From Aegilops tauschii subsp. strangulata (Eukaryota; Streptophyta; Magnoliopsida; Poales; Poaceae): 64,000 nt of DNA. Under the pieces are notes generated by a model that was given only the letters and a program-made list of their open reading frames with translations, did no database searches and was not told the origin of the DNA. The stretch's first letter is position 1. Each line of letters starts with the position of its first letter. The translations under genes were made by a program, and so were the position numbers. The stretch is taken from NCBI RefSeq assembly GCF_002575655.3, contig NC_053035.3, positions 500,680,601 through 500,744,600 of the forward strand. The letters are read 5' to 3'. Positions 44,219 to 58,613 of this stretch are shown piece after piece.

Positions 44219-46650
44219 AAGCTGCATGACCATTGTTACCGAGATCTTAACGGCGCTTCGTCTAGCTTGTTGTAAATAACAGTTGTAATCCATGAACGGC
44301 AGGAAGTCAGTCACTCCAACCTAGCTCTGACCAAGCTAGCAAGATCTTCTTTTTACCCTTATTCGTCGGGGTTGAAACTATCTCCTGTTGTCCGTGATCT
44401 TCTCACCGTGCATCGTGGTTTTCACGTGTACAGAAACCTTTCTATTTATTTTCAAAAAAATGAAAAATAGAAGAAAAATATATATTGGGAAGCAAAGCAT
44501 GGGACAGACACATGTGATATGTGGCGATAGATCACCTACCCTACCTAGCAAGGAGGCAACGCGGGTGGGAGAAGCGGCAGCCGACAGGTGTCTGCAGCGT
44601 GGGTGGATTGCGATCCCACATGGACCACGCGCGTCTTCGCGTCCAGTTTACCGCACGCGTGTCCGCTTGACCTGACAAAGCATGGGTGAGACCCGGACGA
44701 CTGAGAGGGAGGGAGTACGAATATATGGCAATAAGTAACCCAATATATGAATGTAAATAAGGAACAATATTAGGGATAGAAAAACAATACTTGAGCAATA
44801 AATAATGAAAAAGAAACTGGAGGTGGTATTCGCCTCGCCGAGAAGAAGCAGTTTCCTCTTGCACTCTCCACTTCCATTGTGTTCCAGTGCCATTGTCTTT
44901 CCAAATAGCATCATTTAGCACCGTGTTCGAACCAATAGACTCTAGAGAGTAGTAACACAACATTGTCTTTTCAAATAGCATCATTTAGTGGTAGACACAC
45001 TTTTAGCATGTTATTAGAGTCTCTACATTTTATTGGTTGAAAGAAAAATAAGTTGTACATGCAGCCTCATTTCCATTTCGAGTATGAAGTAAGGCGATTT
45101 TTTAATACATTGCATAATACAATAAATACGAGGCTAACTATACTCACAAATGCACCATTGTAATGGTTGTTACAACCATCGGAACCCAGTTTGGGTCGAC
45201 CCACCTGTTCTGATGGGTCGGTGGTGTCTGGTTGCCCTGGCACACTCAAAAAATAGAAGTGGCGGCCAGCGGGTGTCTCCAGCGTGGCTGGTTTCCAGAT
45301 GTAGTGCATACCGATGCCGTGGTGGTTCGTCGTCTAGGACCTGCATGCATAATCCAACAACAATTGTGACCATCTGAACGATGCTTCGTCTAACTTCTTG
45401 ATGTAGATAAGTACAATTCTAGCCAGCGAAAGACAGGCAGTAAGCCAATCCAACCAAGCTCTCACCAGGCTAGCAAACTCTTTTTTACCCTTATTTATAG
45501 GGGATGAAACTATCTCATGTGGTCCGTGATGTTCTTGTCGTGCGTCGCGATATTCACGTGTACAATCTATGTTAACTAATGGGTCTGGAATCAGAAACAT
45601 TTCTGTTTGTTTTCCAAAAATTAAAAAGGGAAGAAAAATAAATATATTGGCAAGCAAAACATTGGATAGACACATGTGATGTAGGGCGATAGATGGCCTG
45701 CCCTGCCTGGTGAGGAGGCAACGTGGGTGGGAGTAGCGGCGGCTGGCGTGTGTCTATAGCGTGGCAGGCTTGCGCGCCCACGTTGAACGCGCGTGCCTCT
45801 GCGTCCACTTTACTGCATCCATGTCCGCCTGACCTGGCGAAGCATGGGAGAGACCCAAACGGCTGAGAGGGAGGGTGTAAGAATATATGGCAATAAATAA
45901 CCCAATACATGAAAGTAAAGAAGAAATAATGTTTGGGATAGAAAAAGAATACTTGAGCAATAAATAATTAAAAAGAAACCAGAGGTAGTATTCGCCTCAC
46001 CACAGGAAGAAGTGTCCTCTCGTGCTCTCCTCCTCCATTGTGTTCCAATTCCTCGACTTTCAAAATAGCTTCATTAATGTAGCATAGTATTTGAACCAAC
46101 AGACTCTAGAGAGTAGTGACACAAAATTGTCTTTTAAAATAGCATCAATTACTGGTAGACACACTTTTAGCAGGTTATTAGAATCTCTATATTTTATTGG
46201 TTAAAAGAAAATAAGGTGTAAATGTGGCCTCATTTCTATTTCGAGCATGAAGAAAGGCAATTTTTGATAAATACAATAAATAATTCTATAACACGAGGCT
46301 AACTATCCTCACAAATGTGCATGCCATGGTAATGGCAATTACAACCATCGGAACACAAATTTAGGTCGACCCACCTGTTCCGATGGGTCGGTGGTGTCCG
46401 ATATCCAAGGCACACTAAAAAAGAGAGATATCTAGGCAGGAGATCATCTTTTAATTCTCTCTGGCTGGCATGGAGGCGACGGGCGGAGGGAGAAGTGGCG
46501 GCCGGGGGGTGTCTCTAGCATGGCTGGTTTCCGGATAAAGTGCAGACCGATGCCGTGGCGGTTCGTCTTCTAGGACCTGCATGCGTGATCCTACAACAAT
46601 TGTTACCATCTGAATGGTGCTTCGTCTACCTAGTTATTGTGGGTAACTAG

Positions 46651-47313
46651 TTTGGTATATTCTGTTTACCCAAGCATGATGTCATTCCTCTGCGCAACCA
46701 ACCCGGGATGACTGTCTTCAGGAAGAGGCTCTTTGGTTCCATGCACCTTATGTCGGATGACTAGGCTAGAAGTAACTCAAGGGGTGGCGCTAGTGCACTC
46801 ACCACCTCATATGCTAAGTTCGTAGTTTCATTCCCCGTTCCTCTATTTCCTTCTTTTCTGTAGCAATGCTCCTGTCGCTGACAAATTGTTTGCTGATCTA
46901 CTTCTTGTCCTGACCACTCACTTCAAGGGCTCGTCTAGCAATGATAAACACAAACACTATTGTTGATGCTTCAGCCGAGGCCATAGTTCTGTACGCTGAA
47001 AACGGAGGCAACCTGCACTGCTTCACGGTGCTTACCACTTGCGTTATTATTGATGTGATGGGACCCCCTTACAACAGCGTTGCTGGCAGGAACTGTGCGT
47101 ACTACAGCATGTCTCAGTTCTGAAACACAGCTGGTGAGTGTTTCCTCCCAGTCTTGAATTCAGTCTATGAAGAACATCTAGATGCTTGCTTATGCTCGCT
47201 GACGAAAACATCCTCTGGTTTCAGGTGTGGTTGGCGCACGGTACTCCTAGCTCAAGGAGATCCCCAACAACTTCTGGATGAAGGGTGTATTGATGCCGTC
47301 GCACTCCGTCTAG
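46651..47313 (+). pseudogene. PCO-like exon set 2 (three exons)
   Basis: Exon a 46651-46813 (IPLRNQPGMTVF, FGSMHL), exon b about 46927-47133 ([35 protein letters not shown]), exon c 47225-47313. Stops: TAG in exon a (SDD*ARS), TGA late in exon b, TAG in exon c (YS*LKE). Donor after exon a is CTAAGT instead of GTAAGT. Both His of the HxH iron motif are lost (RNQ). Confidence 0.65.
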
Positions 47314-47892
47314 CTTCATTTAACATAGTATTTCAACCAATAGACTCTAGAGAGTAGTGACACAACATTTCCTTGTCAAATACTATCAATTAGTGGTATA
47401 CACACTTTTAGCATGTTATTAGAATCTCTAGATTTTACTGGTTTGAAGAAAAATAATGTGTACATGCAGCCTCATGTCTATTTCGAGCATGAAGAAAGGC
47501 GATTTTTGATAAATACACTGCATAATTCTATAAACATGAGGCTAACTATCCTCATAAATGCGCATGCCATGGTAATAGCTGTTACATCCATCGGAGCCCA
47601 AATTTGGGTCGACCCTCCTTTTCTGATGGGTCGGTGGTGTCCGGCTGCCATGGCACACTCAAAAATGAGATATCTAGAAAGGAGATCATCTTTTAATTCT
47701 CTCAGGCTGGCGAGGAGGTGAGGGGCGGAGGGAGAGGTGCCAGCCGGTGGGTGTCTCCCAAATTGTTGGTTTTCGGATGAAGTGCATACTGATGTCGTGG
47801 CGGTTCGCCGTAAAGGACCTGCATGCGTGATACTACAACAGTTGTTACAATCTGAACGACGCTTCATCTAACTTGTTACTGTGGGTAACTAG

Positions 47893-48556
47893 TTTGGTAT
47901 CTTTTGTTTACCCAAGCATGTTGTCGTTCCTCTGCACAACAAACCCAAGATGACCGTCTTTAGCAAGATGCTCTTCGGTTCCATGCACCTTAATTCATAT
48001 GACTGGGCTAGAACTCAAAGGGTATAACTAATGCGCTCACCACATCAGCTGGTAAGTTAGTAGTTTCGTTCCCTGTTCCTCTATTTCCTTCTTTTCTTTA
48101 GCAATGCTCATGTCGCTGACAAATCGTTTGCTGATCTATATCTTGTCCTGACTAGTCACTTCAGGGGCTCATCTAGCAAAGATAAACACAAACACTGTTG
48201 TTGACGCTTCAGCCGAGACCATAGTTCTATACCCTGAAAAGGAGGCAACCTGCACTACTTCACGACGCTTACCGCTTGTGCTACTCTCGACGTGATGGGA
48301 CCCCTTACAACAGCGCTGCTGGCAGGGACTGCTCGTACTATATATAGCAAGTCCCAGTTCTCAAATATAGCTGGTGAGTGTTTTCTTCCAGTCTTGAATT
48401 CAGTTTATGAAGAACATCTGGATGCTTGCTTCTGCTAGTGAACGAAAATGTCCTCTGGTTTCAGGTGTGGCTGACCCACGGTACTCCTGGCTCAAGGAGA
48501 TCCCCAACAACTATCAGATGAAGGGCGTCAAGATGACGTGGCACTTTGTCATCTAG
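47893..48556 (+). pseudogene. PCO-like exon set 3 (three exons)
   Basis: Exon a 47893-48051 ([30 protein letters not shown]), exon b 48165-48373 ([19 protein letters not shown], 1-nt loss after it), exon c 48465-48556 intact ([20 protein letters not shown], ending TAG). Second iron-ligand His replaced by Lys (HNK). Confidence 0.65.
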
Positions 48557-50822
48557 AACCTGCATGACCATTGTTACCACGATCTTAACGGTGCTTCGTT
48601 TAGCTTGTTGTAGATAACATTTGTAACCTGCGAAAGGCACGCAGGCAGTCAGTCCAACCTAGCTCTGACCAGGCTAGCAAAATCTTCTTTTTACCCTTAT
48701 TTGTCGCGGTTGAAACTATCTCCTGTAGTCCACGATCTTCTTGTCGTGTGTCGTGGTTTTCACATGTACAGTCTAGCTTGGTTTGGAATCAGAAACCTTT
48801 TTGTTTATTTTCAAAAAATGAAAAACAGAAGAAAAATAAATATATTGGGAAGCAAAGCATTGGACAGACACATGAGATATGTGGTGATAGATGGCCTACT
48901 CTGCCTAGAAAGCAGGCAAGACGGGTGGGAGAAGCGGTAGCCGACAGGTGTCTGTAGGGTGGCAGGATTGCGCGCCCACATGGACCGCGCGCCTCTTCAC
49001 GTCCAGTTTACCGCACGCGTGTCCGCCTGACCTGACAAAGCATGGAAGAGACCCGAACGACTGAGAGGGAGGTAGTACGAATATATGGCAATAAATAACC
49101 CAATATATGAATGTAAAGAAGGAATAATCTTAGGGATGGAAAAACAATACTTGAGCAATAAATAATGAAAAAGAAACTGGAGGTAGTATTCACCTCGCCC
49201 CGAAGAAGCAGTTTTCTCTTGCGCTCTCCTCTGCCATTGTGTTCCAACTCCATCGTCTTTCCAAATAGCATCATTTAGCATCGTGTTCGAACCAATAGAC
49301 TCTAGACAGTAGTAACACCACATTATCTTTTCGAATGCATCATTTAGTGGTAGACACAGTTTTAGCATGTTATCAGAATCTCTAGATTTTATTGGTTCAA
49401 GGAAAAATAAGCTGTACATGCAGCCTCATTTCCGTCTTGAGTATGAAGAAAGGCGATTTTTTAATACGTTGCATAATACAATAAATAAGATGCTAACTAT
49501 CCTCACAAATGCACATGCCATGGTAATGGTTGTTACAACCATCGCGACCCAATTTGGGTCGACCCACATGTTTTGATGGGTCGGTGCTGTCTGGTTGCCC
49601 TGGCACACACCAAAAATAGATGTGGCGGCCAGCGGGTGTATCCAGCGTGGGTGGTTTCCAGATGTAGTGCATACCGTTGCCGTGGTGGTTCGTTGTCTAG
49701 GACCTGCATGCGTAATCCAACAACAATTGTGACCATCTGAACGATGCTTCATCTAACTTGTTGATGTAGATAAGGATAGTTCTAACCAGCGAAAGGCAGG
49801 CAGTAAGTCAATCCAACCAAGCTCTCACCAGGCTAGCAAACTCTTTTTTACCCTTATTTATCGGGGATGAAACTATCGCATGTGGTCCATGATCTTCTTG
49901 TAGTGCATCGCGATATTCACGTGTACAATCTAGTTTAACTAATTGGTCTGGAATCACAAACATTTACGTTTCTTCTCCAAAAATGAAAAAGGGAAGAGAA
50001 ATAAATGTACTGGGTAGCAAAAGACTGGACAGACACATGTGATGTAGGGTGATAGATGGCGTGCCCTCGTGGGAGAGACCCATGCAACATGGGTGGGAGA
50101 GACCCACGTGGAACGCGCATGCCTCCGCGTCCACTTTAGTGCATGCCCATCCGTCTGACCTGGCGAAGGATGGGAGAGACCCAAATGGCTGAGTGGGAGG
50201 TTGTAAAAATATATGGCTATAAATAACCCAATAAATGAAAGTAAAGAGGAATAATGTTTTGGATAGAAAAAGAATACTCTGGAGAGTAGTGAAACAACAT
50301 TGTCTTTTAAAATAGCATCAATTAGTGGTAGACATACTTTTAGCATGTGATTAGAATCTCTAGATTTTATTGGTTCAAAGAAAAAAATAAGGTGTACATG
50401 CGGCCTCATTTCTATTTCGAGCATGAGGAAATGCGCTTTTTAATAAATACACTACATAATTCTATAAGAACGAGGCTAAATATCCTCACAAATGTGCATG
50501 CCATGGTAATGGCTGTTACAACCATCGGGACCCAAATTTGGGTCGACCCACCTGTTCCGATGGGACGGTGGTGTCGGGCATCCATGGCACACTCAAAATA
50601 AGAGATATATAGGCAGGAGATCCTCTTTTAGTTCTCTCTAGCTGTCAAGGTGGCGACAGGCGGAGGGAGAAGTGGCGGCCGGCAGGTGTCTCTAGCATGG
50701 CTGGTTTCCAGATGAAGTGCAGACCGATACCATGGCGGTTTGTCTTCTAGTACCTGCATGCGTGATCCTACAACAATTGTTACCATCTGAATGGTGCTTC
50801 ATCTAACTAGTTGTTGTGGGTA

Positions 50823-51493
<671 letters not shown>

Positions 51494-52120
51494 GTACATG
51501 CATGACCATTGTTACCATGATCTGAACGGTGCTCCGTCTAGCTTCATTTAGCATAGTATTTTAACCAATAGACTCTAGAAAGTAGTGACACAACATTTTC
51601 TCTTCAAATAAAATCAATTAGTGGTATACACACATTTAGCATGTTATTAGAATCTCTAGATTTTATTGGTTCGAAGAAAAATAATGTGTACATGTGGCCT
51701 CATATCTATTTCGAGCATGAAGAAAGGCGATTTTTGATAAATACACTCCATAATTCTATAAACACGAGGCTAACTATCGTCATAAATGGACCTGCCATGA
51801 TAATTGTTGTTACATCCATCGGAGCCCAAATTTGGGTCGACCCTCCTTTTCTGATGGGTCGGTGTTCTCCGGCTGCCATGGCACACTCAAAAATGAGATA
51901 TCTAGGCAGGAGATCCTCTTATAATGCTCTCTGGCTGGTGAGGAGGCGAGGGGCGAAGGGAGAATTGGTAGCCGACAGGTGTCAACCAAATTGTTGGTTT
52001 CCGGATGAAATGCATACTGATGCCGTCGCGGTTCGCCGTCTAGGACCTACATTTGTGATAGTACAACAATTGTTACAATCTGAACAACGCTTCATCTAGC
52101 TTGTTACTGTGGGTAACTAG

Positions 52121-52905
<785 letters not shown>

Positions 52906-53976
52906 TGAAACTATCTCCTGTGGTCCGCAATATACTTCTAGTGCGACGTGGTTTTCACGTGTACAGTCTAGCTTGGTTCGGAATCAGAAACATTTCTGTT
53001 TATTTTCAAAATGAAAAACAGAATAAAAATAAATATATTGGGAAGCAAAGCATTGGACAGACACATGTGATATGTGGCGGTAGATGGCCTACCCTGCCTG
53101 GCAAGGAGGCAACGCGGGTGGGAGAAGTGGCCACCGACGGGTGTCCGCAGCGTGGTAGGATTGTGCGCCCACATGGACCACGCGCGTCTTCGCGTCCAGT
53201 TTACTGCACGCGTGTCTACCTGACCTGGCAAAGCATGGGGATACCCAAACGACTGAGAGGGAGGGATTACAAATATATGGCAATAAATAACCCAATATAT
53301 GAATGTAAAGAAGGAATAATGTTAGGGATAGAAAAAATACTTGAGCAATAAATAGTGAAAGAGAAACCGGAGGTAGTATTCGCGTCACCCAGAAGAAGCG
53401 GTTTCCTCTTGCACTCTCCTCTTCCGTTGTGTTCCAATTACATCGTCTTTCCAAATAGCATCATTTAGCATCGTGTTCGAACCAATAGACTCTAGAGTGT
53501 AGTAACACAACATTGTCTTTTCAAATAGCATCATTTAGTGGTAGACACACTTTTAGCATGTTATTAGAATCTCTAGATTTTATTGGTTCAAGGAAAAATA
53601 AGCTGCACATGCAGACTCATTTCCATCTCGAGTATGAAGAAAGGCGATTCTTTAATACATTGCATAATACAATAAATACAAGGATAACTATCCTCACAAA
53701 TGCACATGCCATCGTAATGGTTGTTACAACCATCCGAACCCAATTTGGGTCGACCCACCCGTTCTGATAGGTCCATGGTGTCCAGTTGCCCTGGCACACT
53801 CAAAAACTAGAAGTGGCGGCCAGCGGGTGTTTTCAGCGTGGCTGGTTTCCAGATGTAGTGCATACCGACGCCATGGTGGTTCGTCGTCTAGGACCTACAT
53901 GCATAATCCAACAACAGTTGTGACCATCTGAATGATGCTTCATCTAACTTCTTGATGTAAATAAGTACAATTGTAG

Positions 53977-54511
53977 TCCGGCGGCGGCGGCAGGTACTAG
54001 GTCTCGGTCCAATCGACGAGGAAGTCGGCCAGAGCTTGGGACTTGATCGTAGTGCGGGGCTCGTAGAGGATGGTGTGGCCGGCTAGCTCGAGCACCCACT
54101 TGGCGTTTCGGCCAGAGGCATCCCGGTACCCGATGATTTCGCTGAGAGGGGCCCTGCTGACCACGGTAACAACGTGCTCTTGGAAGTACTGCTTCAATTC
54201 CTTGGCGGTGCGTGACACATCTTCTGGTAGTGCAGGTAGTTCTGCTTGGAGGCGGAGAGCACCTCTCTCAGGTAGTAGACGGGACACTGGACGGCTTGGA
54301 TCTTGCCCTTCTCTAGTCGCTCGACCACCATCACCGTGCTGACCGGCCGCGAGGTTGCGGCGATGTTTAGCAACAGCGGATCCTTCTCGGCCGGTGCAGC
54401 TAGGACGGGTGCGGTGGAGAGCATGCGCTTGAGGTCCCGGAAAGCCTCATCCACCTGGTCGTTCAATTCGAACGGCGTCGTCTTATTCATCGGCTGATAC
54501 AGGGGCAGGGC
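53977..54511 (-). mobile_element. Gypsy copy G (family of D), left fragment: RNase H linker and RT end
   Basis: Minus strand, matching 36047-36580 of D: DASGRNAKWVLELAGHTILY, YFQEHVVTVVSRAPLSEIIG and the RT C-terminal part (LLLNIAATSRPVSTVMVVER). Starts abruptly at about 53977 against the PCO array, with no LTR or TSD, so it is truncated. It shares with D the frameshift at the RT/RNase H border (54201-54222). Interrupted at 54511 by element B. Confidence 0.85.
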
Positions 54512-54981
54512 TGTTGGTGTCAAAACCGGCAGATCTTGGGTAGGGGGTCCCGAACTGTGCGTCTAAGGCGGATGGTAACAGGAGGCAGGGGACACGATGT
54601 TTACCCAGGTTCAGGCCCTCTCGATGGAGGTAATACCCTACTTCCTGCTTGATTGATCTTGATGATATGAGTATTACAAGAGTTGATCTACCACGAGATC
54701 GTAGAGGCTAAACCCTAGAAGCTAGCCTATGGTATGATTGTTGTTGTCCTACGGACTAAACCCTCTGGTTTTTTTTGACACCGGAGGGGGCTTGGGTTAC
54801 ACAGAGTCGGTTACAAGGGAGGAGATCTACATATCCGTATTGCCAAGCTTGCCTTCCACGCCAAGGAGAGTCCCATCCAGACACGGGACGAAGTCTTTAA
54901 TCTTGTATCTTCATAGTCCAACAGTCTGGCTAAAGGACATAGTCCGGCTGTCCAAGTACCCCCTAATCCAGGACTCCCTCA
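54512..54981 (-). repeat. 3' LTR of element B
   Basis: 470 bp, plus-strand TGTTGGTGTCAAAACC...GGACTCCCTCA. Very close to 63041-63491. Its TATA region is damaged: CTGGTTTTTTTTGACACCGG replaces CCGGTTTATATAGACACCGG. Followed by GTAGCCCGTGAACC, the polypurine-tract side. Confidence 0.9.
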
Positions 54982-55413
54982 GTAGCCCGTGAACCAGGCT
55001 TCAATGACGATGAGTCCGGCGCGCAGATTGTCTTCGGCATTGCAAGGCGGGTTCCTCCCCCGAATAGTCCATAGAAGATTTTGAACACAGGGATAGTGTC
55101 CGGCTTTGCAAAACAAATTCCACATACCACCGTAGAGAGAATAATATTTCCACAAATCTAATCTGCTGACACATTCGGCAGCATGACATCACACCACGGC
55201 CCGATCATTATTCGAACCATTTTTCTCAACCAGCCACTGCACATATTGCGAGGCGGTTTTCTTGGCATGTCTTGTCGAAGCAGAGATCGTGTCCCCTTAT
55301 CACGGGATTCTCATCAATACGGGTGTGGGTAACCCAACCGCGCCATCAATTACGGCGCTTGGGGAATAAGCGGTTTGACTAGGCAAGTGGGGAGGCGCAG
55401 TATTCCTGCTACC

Positions 55414-55420
55414 TATATAA
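55414..55420 (+). promoter_or_regulatory. TATA box of the B antisense gene
   Basis: TATATAA in CTACCTATATAAGGGGAT, about 115 bp upstream of the ATG at 55535, with a pyrimidine-rich leader between. Faces away from the LTR direction. Confidence 0.65.
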
Positions 55421-55534
55421 GGGGATAAGAACTCTCTTTCGCACCCACGCTTTCTTCTTCCCGATCCATTCCCCTCCGCCCAAGGTCTAGCGCCCAAGCA
55501 TTCATCTTCTCTGCCCACCTAGGCCTTCCGAAAA

Positions 55535-58500
55535 ATGTCCGGATCCGGAGCAGGAGGCAAATGGATGGCCTCTACCATCCGGGAGAAGGATATCAAAAAG
55601 CTTCGGGAGGCCGGGTATCTGGCCAAGAAAATCGGCCATGGTCTCCCGACGGCGGGACAGATCGTCCATACCCCGGAAACCCACGAGAGGGTTGTATTCC
55701 TCCCTCACTTCGTCCGCGTGCTAGGGTTTCCCCTCCACCCGTTCGTTCGCGGCATCATGTATTATTATGGGATCGATCTTCACGATATGTCCCCAAACTC
55801 CTTCCTCAACATCTCGACATTTATTGTCGTGTGCGAGCCTTTCTCCGCATCTCGCCACATTTCGGCTTATGGCTGAAGATTTTTAATGTGAAGCCCAAGG
55901 TAGTGGGCGGTGAGCACGCCGAGTGCGGGGGCGCCATGGTGAGCAAGATGCCCAACGTTACATGGCCAACAGGCACTTTTAACGATTCCGTCAAGGAGTG
56001 GCAACAGCAGTGGTTTTACATCACCGAGCCGCGCGGCACGGAATTGGCCGCTACTCCCGAGTTTCGATCTGGTGCCCCCTGCGGCTTACATCCTGGGTCA
56101 AGAAGGGCTTGAACTGGTCCTCGTCTAACGAATTGTCAGTGCTCCAGACACGCGTCAAAGATAAGGGAGACAATAACATTGGACTCGTCAATGTGGTCCA
56201 GGTGATGTTAGTTTGCCGGATCCTGCCTTGTCAGCACCGGACTTGCAATCTATGGGAATTCGATCCGGCCAGGCACCAAACCTTGTGAGAGCTTTCGGCT
56301 CCTCGCACAAGGACATCTGGAAGGTGCTTTTTAAGTCCAGCAAATCATGGCCGGACTCCGCCGAGGACAGCGGGTACCAACTGTCCCGCCCTGCAAGTTC
56401 GGTAAGTCATCAAACTTTTTATCCGCGTAACCCAATGGAAGCGCTTAACGTGTCTTATACAACTCTCCCAGGGCTGGACGAAGAAGGCGGAGCGGATCCA
56501 TTGTCCAGCCCCGCAGCACGAAGAACCGGCCGTCCCACTTCTAATGAAGATGCTGGTCCTGGCGCCTTACAGGGTGCCGAAGAACACGGCCGAGAAGGAG
56601 GCCAAGAAGACCCGGGGCGGCCTTCGTCGCCGCGGCACTTCGGACACAATACCCGAAGGCTCTGATGCCCATTCCACCTCCAAAGAGGATGAGGAGGAGG
56701 AGGAAGATGAATCCCCTGCATGGGGAAGAAAGAAGAGGACATCCTCCGTACACTTGGAGGCCGAGCCGCCCAAAAGGGGAAAGGCTCCTCTTCCGGAGGA
56801 GTCCACTGCCGCCGCCGACAGTGGCCCAGCGTGGGATCCCAGGGCCCAGCCCCTGGTGAACTCGTAAGTATATAAAATCCGAGTACGTTTATGCGTACAA
56901 ACTCATCATGGCATAGTATTTTAATCTAAGCCATATTTTTTGTAGTCCGGCGAGGTCCCGTACCAAACAATCCTCATCAGAGGATTCGCTGAGCTCGGAT
57001 GCTATGGAGTGTGGGACACCCCCAAAGGCCCCTTCCTCCAAACAGGTGAATACCACCGAGACTTTGTCCCAGAGGGACCCCGGCCAAGGAGGAGAGGAAA
57101 AGACCGTGAAAGCGGCGCCTGGAGGTCAAACTTCAGGGGCCAAACACATGGGGGAGCAAGTTCCCATGGGAGCTGACGGCGGGGGCCATCTTGAATTCGG
57201 CTCCCAGCCGGATACAGCTCCGGAGACCAATACGGCTCCAGAATCAGGCACGCAACCTCTCTCAGCTGGAGGGGGTATACCGGCAACATCTGCCCAACCA
57301 GAGGTGTCGGATGCCTTGTTGGTGGCGCTGAGGAGCGCCTCCATCGTCGACGAACACCGCGCCCTTACGGGTGTGGTGATTGAGAAGATTCAGTCTGCTG
57401 AGAGTGGACTGAATGGAGCCTGTATCAGCCTTATAAAAGGTTTTGAGGTATGTTTTTTGAAGAGTGTCATAGTATGGATAGTAGCCCCTGATACACTGTT
57501 CGGTGAAAGAACAAACCCGACAGAGGATGAAATTTATGTTCGCAGGAAGGCTTGTTGAATGACATCTATTTCTCTTCTGTTATAAGCAGGCGTCTGTAGC
57601 GGCTGCTGCCTCCCATTCTGCGGAAGTCTCCGGACTGAATCAAAGTCTGGAGCGCGCCAAAGAAGAACTTGGCCAGTTGAAAATGCAGTTGGGAGAGAAA
57701 CAAGGTATGCACCAGTCTTGTTCGCGTGTGGTGCGACCAACTTTCCAGTATGATAAAATATGTTCCCTGATTTTCTCTAGGGATGATGAGCGAAGTCGAG
57801 GCTCTTAAGAAGGCTGTGGCCAAGGCCGAGGAAAAGGCAGCCGCAGAGCAGGCCCTCCGTGAGAAGTACGAGGCCAGGGTTATTAAAGCTGAGCAGGAGC
57901 TGCAAGAGGCCGTGAAGAAATGCGAGACCTTGGAGCAGCGTTTAACGGAGAAAGAATCCGAACTCACCAAGGCGCATCAGGCCACGAACGATGCCCGGGG
58001 GAAACCCAAAGCGCCCTGCAGGGGATCCAAGAGGTGAGGAAGATCGCCGCGGGTAAGGCGTTTTCCTTGTAAAGGGAGTGTTTTGAGGAGAAGATTATGT
58101 TTCTAATATTGAATTCGGATTTCTCCATGGGTGTTTGCGGAGCTGCCCCGCAGCATAGCGGATGCTGCCCAATTTTAGCGGGCCGAAGAAAGGAACACTG
58201 CGGATAAGCTCTTCTGGTAGCAGTATTTGGCACCGAATTATCCGGTGCCTTTTGCCGATCAACTGAAGCAGCTGATCGAACTGCATAAGGAGGCGGAAAT
58301 AGCCATGAAGGATTTGATTATCCAGCTATGGCGCATCGAGCCAATTCCAAGCAGTTACTTCGGGCTCGTGAAGCGGCTTGTAAGCGTGTGCCCCCGACTT
58401 GATGTCATCAAGCGGTCAGTCTGCATAGAGGGTGCGTGAATGGCCTTCGCCTTTGCAAAGGTGCACTGGGGGAAGATGGATGCTGAGAAGCTGATGACCG

Positions 58501-58613
58501 AAGGGCCTCCAGAGGGGAAAGAGCACCGCAAGCCCGAATTATATTATGAAAATGTCCTTAAAGGATCCTACCTTGCAGCGGAGCTATGCACCAAGGACAT
58601 TATATTTGCATGA
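55535..58613 (+). pseudogene. Antisense Transposase_28-like gene of B, six exons, frameshifted
   Basis: Start ATG 55535 (MSGSGAGGKW) after a TATA box and leader. Exons read as 55535-56401, 56472-56863, 56946-57447, 57590-57704, 57781-58052 and about 58139-58613, with GTAAGT/GTATGT-type donors and CAG/TAG acceptors. Exon 1 holds the PF04195 domain (FLPHFVRVLGFPLHPFVRGI, FGLWLKIFNVKPKVVGG, WQQQWFYITEPRG). Exon 5 is a coiled coil (VEALKKAVAKAEEKAAAEQA). Exon 6 is the C-terminal domain (LIIQLWRIEPIPSSYFGLVK, ending DIIFA). Single-base losses near 55841 and 56076, a further break near 56287, and stops in exon 6 disable it. Function unknown. Confidence 0.8.
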
